Source: DASUBV01 sp963725175 (GTDB lineage: Bacteria > Actinomycetota > Actinomycetes > Streptosporangiales > Streptosporangiaceae). From it: a stretch of 64,000 nucleotides of DNA. Shown here piece by piece: positions 61,016 through 64,000 of the stretch (positions are counted from its first letter, which is position 1; each line of letters begins with the position of its first letter). The notes under the pieces were generated by a model. That model worked only from the letters and a program-made list of their open reading frames with translations, was not told where the DNA came from and searched no databases. The stretch lies in the NCBI GenBank assembly GCA_963725175.1, contig CAVRXH010000006.1, forward strand, positions 7,130,001 to 7,194,000, read 5' to 3'. The position numbers and the translations under genes were made by a program.

Positions 61016-62426
61016 GTGCCTGATTTCGACCTGCTCGTCATCGGCTCGGGCCCGGGCGGCCAGAAGGCCGCCATCGCCGCGGCCAAGCTGGACCGGCGGG
61101 TCGCCATCGTGGAGCGGCCGGACATGCTCGGCGGCGTCTGCCTGAACACCGGCACCATCCCGTCCAAGACGATGCGCGAGGCGGTGCTCTACCTCACCGG
61201 CCTGGACCAGCGGGAGATGTACGGGCAGAGCTACCGGGTCAAGGACGAGATCACCATCGCCGACCTGACGGCGCGGACCCGGCACGTGGTCAGCCGGGAG
61301 AACGACGTCGTCCGCAGCCAGCTCACCCGCAACCGGGTCACGATCCTGACCGGCACCGCCCGGTTCTCCGGCCCCGGCTCGGTGATCGTCGCCGACGCCG
61401 AGGGCCGGGAGCGCGAGCTGACCGCCGACGAACATCGTCATCGCCACCGGCACCAGGCCCGCCCGGCCGGAGGCGGTGGCGTTCGACGAGAAGACGATCA
61501 TCGACTCCGACGGCATCCTGCAGCTCGACAAGGTGCCCCGCTCGGTGCTGGTGGCCGGCGCCGGGGTGATCGGCATCGAGTACGCGTCCATGTTCGCCGC
61601 GCTGGGCTCCAAGGTCACCGTGGTCGAGCAGCGGGACCGGATGCTGGAGTTCTGCGACATCGAGGTCGTCGAGGCGCTCAAGTACCACCTGCGCGACCTG
61701 GCGGTGACGTTCCGGTTCGGCGAGAGCGTCGCCGCGGTGGAGTCCCGCCCCGGCGCCGCCATCGCCCACCTGGCCAGCGGCAAGCGGATCCCGGCCGACA
61801 CCGTGATGTACTCGGCGGGCCGCCAGGGCGCGACCGACGAGCTGGACCTGCCCGCCGCGGGCCTGGAGGCGGACAAGCGGGGCCGGATCAAGGTGGATGA
61901 GTTCTTCCGCACCACGGTGCCGAGCATCTACGCGGTCGGCGACGTGATCGGCTTCCCGGCCCTGGCGGCGACGTCGATGGAGCAGGGCAGGCTGGCCGCC
62001 CACCACGCCTGCGGGGTGCCGGTGCACTTCGCCCACCTGCTGCAGCCGATCGGCATCTACAGCCTTCCGGAGATCAGCTTCATCGGGAAGACCGAGGACC
62101 AGCTCACCGCCGACTGCGTCCCGTTCGAGGTGGGCGTGTCCCGGTACCGCGAGCTGGCCAGGGGCCAGATCATCGGGGACTCCTACGGGGTGCTCAAGCT
62201 GCTGGTGTCCTCGGAGGACCGGACGCTGCTCGGGGTGCACGTGTTCGGCACCGGCGCGACCGAGCTGGTGCACATCGGGCAGGCCGTGATGGGCTGCGGC
62301 GGCACCGTGGACTACCTGGTGGACGCGGTGTTCAACTACCCGACGCTAGCCGAGTCCTACAAGGTCGCGGCGCTGGACGCGACGAACAAGATGCGCGAGG
62401 TCGAGCGCTTCTCGCACCTGTCCTAG
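61016..62426 (+). CDS. sthA: soluble pyridine nucleotide transhydrogenase-type flavoprotein, one frameshift
   Basis: A disulfide-reductase-family FAD protein resembling Si-specific NAD(P)+ transhydrogenase. The N-terminal frame from GTG 61016 has LLVIGSGPGGQKAAIAAAKLDRRVAIVE and GGVCLNTGTIPSKTMREAVLYL; as in SthA, the redox cysteine pair is reduced to CLNTGTIPSKT with one cysteine. At about 61430 an extra G (GAC-G-AAC) breaks NIVIATGTRPARPEAVAFDEKTI. The second frame has VAGAGVIGIEYASMFAALGSKVTVVE, YAVGDVIGFPALAATSMEQGR and the dimerisation domain GTVDYLVDAVFNYPTLAESYKVAALDA. Full length when joined. Confidence 0.87.
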
Positions 62427-62477
62427 CGGCACGGTCCTGGCGGGCACGGTCCTGGCGGGGCGCCTGCCCCTGGCGGG

Positions 62478-62693
62478 CTAGCCGCAGCCGCAGGCCCCGC
62501 CGCAGCAGCCACCGCCGCCGCGGGGAGCTTGGCCAGGTGATCCGGCCCGGCCGCCGACCGAGACCGCCGACAGCAGCTTGACGGTGTCGTCGTGGCCCTG
62601 CGGGCAGGCCGCCGGGTCGGACGCCTGGCTCATCGGCCGGGTCTGCTCGAAGGTGTCGCCGCAGGCCCGGCACCGGTACTCATAGCGTGGCAC
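62478..62693 (-). CDS. FmdB-family zinc ribbon protein
   Basis: A 71-residue protein with the family start MPRYEYRCRACGDTFEQTRPMSQASDPAACPQGHDDTVKLLSAV: two zinc-binding cysteine pairs, the second with C-P-Q-G-H. It ends in a Gly/Cys-rich tail (GGCCGGACGCG). These small regulators or chaperone-like proteins are widespread and of uncertain function. Its GTG start and first six codons lie within one arm of a perfect 23-bp hairpin, and I see no ribosome binding site. Confidence 0.85.
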   Translation of the reverse strand: MPRYEYRCRACGDTFEQTRPMSQASDPAACPQGHDDTVKLLSAVSVGGRAGSPGQAPRGGGGCCGGACGCG

Positions 62694-62727
62694 GGCATCA
62701 TGCTATGCCGTGCCACGCTATGAGTAC
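62676..62727. repeat. perfect 23-bp inverted repeat with 6-base loop
   Basis: Arms 62676–62698 and 62705–62727 are exact complements; the loop is CATGCT. The structure overlaps the start of the FmdB gene and reaches the stop codon of the upstream secreted-protein gene. It could terminate that transcript and hide the FmdB initiation region. It could also be a fold-back artefact duplicating the FmdB 5' end. Confidence 0.9.
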
Positions 62728-63230
62728 TACAGGTGCCAGGTGAAGGTCTGCGGATGGTGGGTCTTGCCGCCCGGGGTGAAGCGCAGCGGCCTGCGGTGGG
62801 TGTAAATGGCCGTGAGCCTGGTGAACTTGAGCTGGTGGATGTGCTTGCCGCGCCACTTGGGCCGCCACACGGTGACCAGCACCCGGTACCGGTGGAAATG
62901 GCCGGCCGAGCAGTTCGGCTTGCAGCTGTTCAGGTGCTCCCAGCCCCAGCCGTAGCCGGTGCCCTGCCAGTAGGCCCAGCGCAGGCCGGACAGGAAGTCA
63001 TTGCCGTCGGCGCAGGCCAGGACGTACGAGCGAGGCGTGACCACGCCATGATGCCGGCAGGTGACCAGCACGATGGCGCTGGCCCACGACGGCGCGGCAG
63101 GATGGGCCGCGGGCCGGGCCGCGGGCGCGGCGGCCGCCCCGGCCGGCACAGTGCCCGCCATGGCGATGAGCCCCGCGCCGACCGCGATCGCTGCCGCGGC
63201 GGCGCCACGGCGGAGGAACGAGCATTTCAT
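62727..63230 (-). CDS. small secreted protein, function unknown
   Basis: 167 residues with a clear Sec signal peptide (MKCSFLRRGAAAAAIAVGAGLIAMAGTVPAGAAAA, cleavage likely after AGA), an Ala/Pro linker and a domain of about 115 residues rich in Trp, Tyr, His and Lys (YWQGTGYGWGWEHLNSCKPNCSAGHFHRYRVLVTVWRPKWRG). Four cysteines could form two disulfides. Such domains are frequent in actinomycete secreted hypotheticals; no enzymatic motif is visible. The ATG has a GGAGG-like sequence (AGGCAAACGCCC region) that is weak. Confidence 0.7.
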   Translation of the reverse strand: MKCSFLRRGAAAAAIAVGAGLIAMAGTVPAGAAAAPAARPAAHPAAPSWASAIVLVTCRHHGVVTPRSYVLACADGNDFLSGLRWAYWQGTGYGWGWEHLNSCKPNCSAGHFHRYRVLVTVWRPKWRGKHIHQLKFTRLTAIYTHRRPLRFTPGGKTHHPQTFTWHL

Positions 63231-63355
63231 GGGCGTTTGCCTCCTAGCAGTGCTGAACCAGTCACTGTCTAGGACGCCATTTACGCTTGCACCGGTGCGC
63301 GATCTTGGTCACGGTTAGGCATCGCCTGGCCGTCTGACCAGGCATTTTCCGACAT

Positions 63356-64000
63356 TCACGCCTTCGCGGGAGAGGCGGCCGCCGGACCGGCCTGCGCGCC
63401 GTCCTGGGCCGGCGCCGCGGCCGCGCCCGGCTCGGCGTAGTAGAACTGCCTGCCGCGCAGCATCGACACCACCGCGCCGGTCACCGACATGGCGATGGCC
63501 GCGATGAAGACCACCACCAGGCCGTGGTGGAACGGCGCGGAGACCAGGTTCGGGAAGAACTCCTTGCTGGTCAGGGCCGCGCACGTCGGCCTTCGGCAGC
63601 CGGTGCAGCACCCCCGAGGGCGCCAGCATGCTGCGCACCGGGTTGTAGCCGAGGAAGGACGAGAACAGGGTGCTCACCGGCGGCAGGTGCGACACGTGCG
63701 CGGCCACCCCGGCCGGCACGCCCCTGGCCCGCAGCCCGCGGCTGAGGGTCTGCGGCAGCGCCGTGGCCAGTCCCGCGATCAGCAGGGAGAAGAAGATGCC
63801 GATCGACAGGGACATGCCGGAGTTCTGGAACGTGGCGCGCATGCCGGAGGCCGCCCCCCGGTGCCGGGCCGGCACGCTGCTCATGATGGCCGAGGTGTTC
63901 GGCGAGGCGAACAGCCCCGAGCCCAGCCCGTTCACCATGATCACCAGGGCGAACACCCAGTACGGGAAGTCCACCGGGAGCAGCAGCAGGCCGGTGAACG
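63356..64000 (-). CDS. MFS transporter (DHA2/EmrB type), 5' end outside window, one frameshift
   Basis: Only the C-terminal third is visible; the frame continues past the right edge (FTGLLLLPVDFPYWVFALVIMVNGLGSG). Family segments: GLFASPNTSAIMSSVPARHRGAASGMRATFQNSGMSLSIGIFFSLLIAGLA, typical of 14-helix drug/proton antiporters. After KADVR at about 63578 an inserted G shifts the frame; the corrected end reads ALTSKEFFPNL...HHGLVVVFIAAIAMSVTGAVVSMLRGRQFYYAE and stops at 63356. Substrate unknown. Confidence 0.85.

Noticed and set aside
62705..62760. A second, rightward FmdB-like start created by the hairpin arm
   Set aside because: After six matching codons the frame has no zinc-ribbon cysteines in the right places and is antisense to the secreted-protein gene.
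1..64000. tRNA, rRNA or riboswitch genes
   Set aside because: No cloverleaf, rRNA or known riboswitch core was recognised by eye; a covariance-model scan would be needed to exclude small RNAs.

Overview
The window is a very GC-rich actinobacterial chromosome segment. Evidence for this includes a primary-type sigma factor, classical menaquinone genes, a mycothiol-dependent maleylpyruvate isomerase-type protein, Rv2578c-type radical SAM, DUF3040, and frequent GTG/TTG starts with ATGA or GTGA overlaps. It resembles a filamentous actinomycete, but I cannot name the genus. No rRNA, tRNA, CRISPR array, transposase or prophage gene was seen.

Left flank (1–32.1 kb) is mostly housekeeping: a truncated Baeyer-Villiger-type monooxygenase, a broken GNAT gene, map, a DUF3500 gene, a DUF4190 membrane protein, a sigma-70 factor, menE / menB-menC-menD and menF, a complete oligopeptide ABC transporter (oppA-D-F-C-B, minus strand), a cysteine-dioxygenase-like cupin, CorA, a rhodanese, a radical SAM protein, two epoxide-hydrolase-like alpha/beta hydrolases, a ParA-like ATPase next to a CYTH-CHAD protein, and a winged-helix DNA-binding protein.

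Centre (32135–59682) is an intact biosynthetic gene cluster of 19 genes in three operons. The minus-strand arm from an AT-rich divergent promoter carries a C-A-T NRPS, a protein made of the C-terminal half of a heterocyclization domain plus a predicted cysteine-activating A domain, a free PCP and an ATP-grasp ligase. The plus-strand arm carries C-A-T NRPS, SDR, ProA-like dehydrogenase, ACP, TrpB2-like PLP enzyme, a papain/BtrH-like protein fused to an ACP, an AMP ligase, a BtrK-like PLP decarboxylase, another ACP, two acyl-CoA dehydrogenase-like proteins, a second BtrH-like protein, and a C-T-TE termination protein. A convergent minus-strand pair supplies an MFS exporter and a free A domain. 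The gene set suggests that unusual amino-acid units are built on dedicated carrier proteins (as in the butirosin side-chain pathway), handed over by BtrH-type acyltransferases, and joined to a cysteine-derived NRPS chain released by the thioesterase. I do not recognise the product. Several catalytic residues are altered in an informative way: TrpB Glu to Gly, SDR Ser to Ala, one C-domain catalytic His to Gln, and a missing Cy N-lobe.

Right flank (59.9–64 kb) holds an LLM flavin oxidoreductase, a soluble-transhydrogenase-type flavoprotein, a small FmdB zinc-ribbon protein behind a perfect 23-bp hairpin, a small secreted protein and a truncated MFS transporter.

Two genome-level features stand out. 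About 18 apparent single-base frameshifts break genes outside the cluster while none fall inside it. An AT-rich 14-mer (TGATAACAGCAAGA) occurs four times in intergenic DNA, twice beside copies of a palindromic element of about 70 bp.
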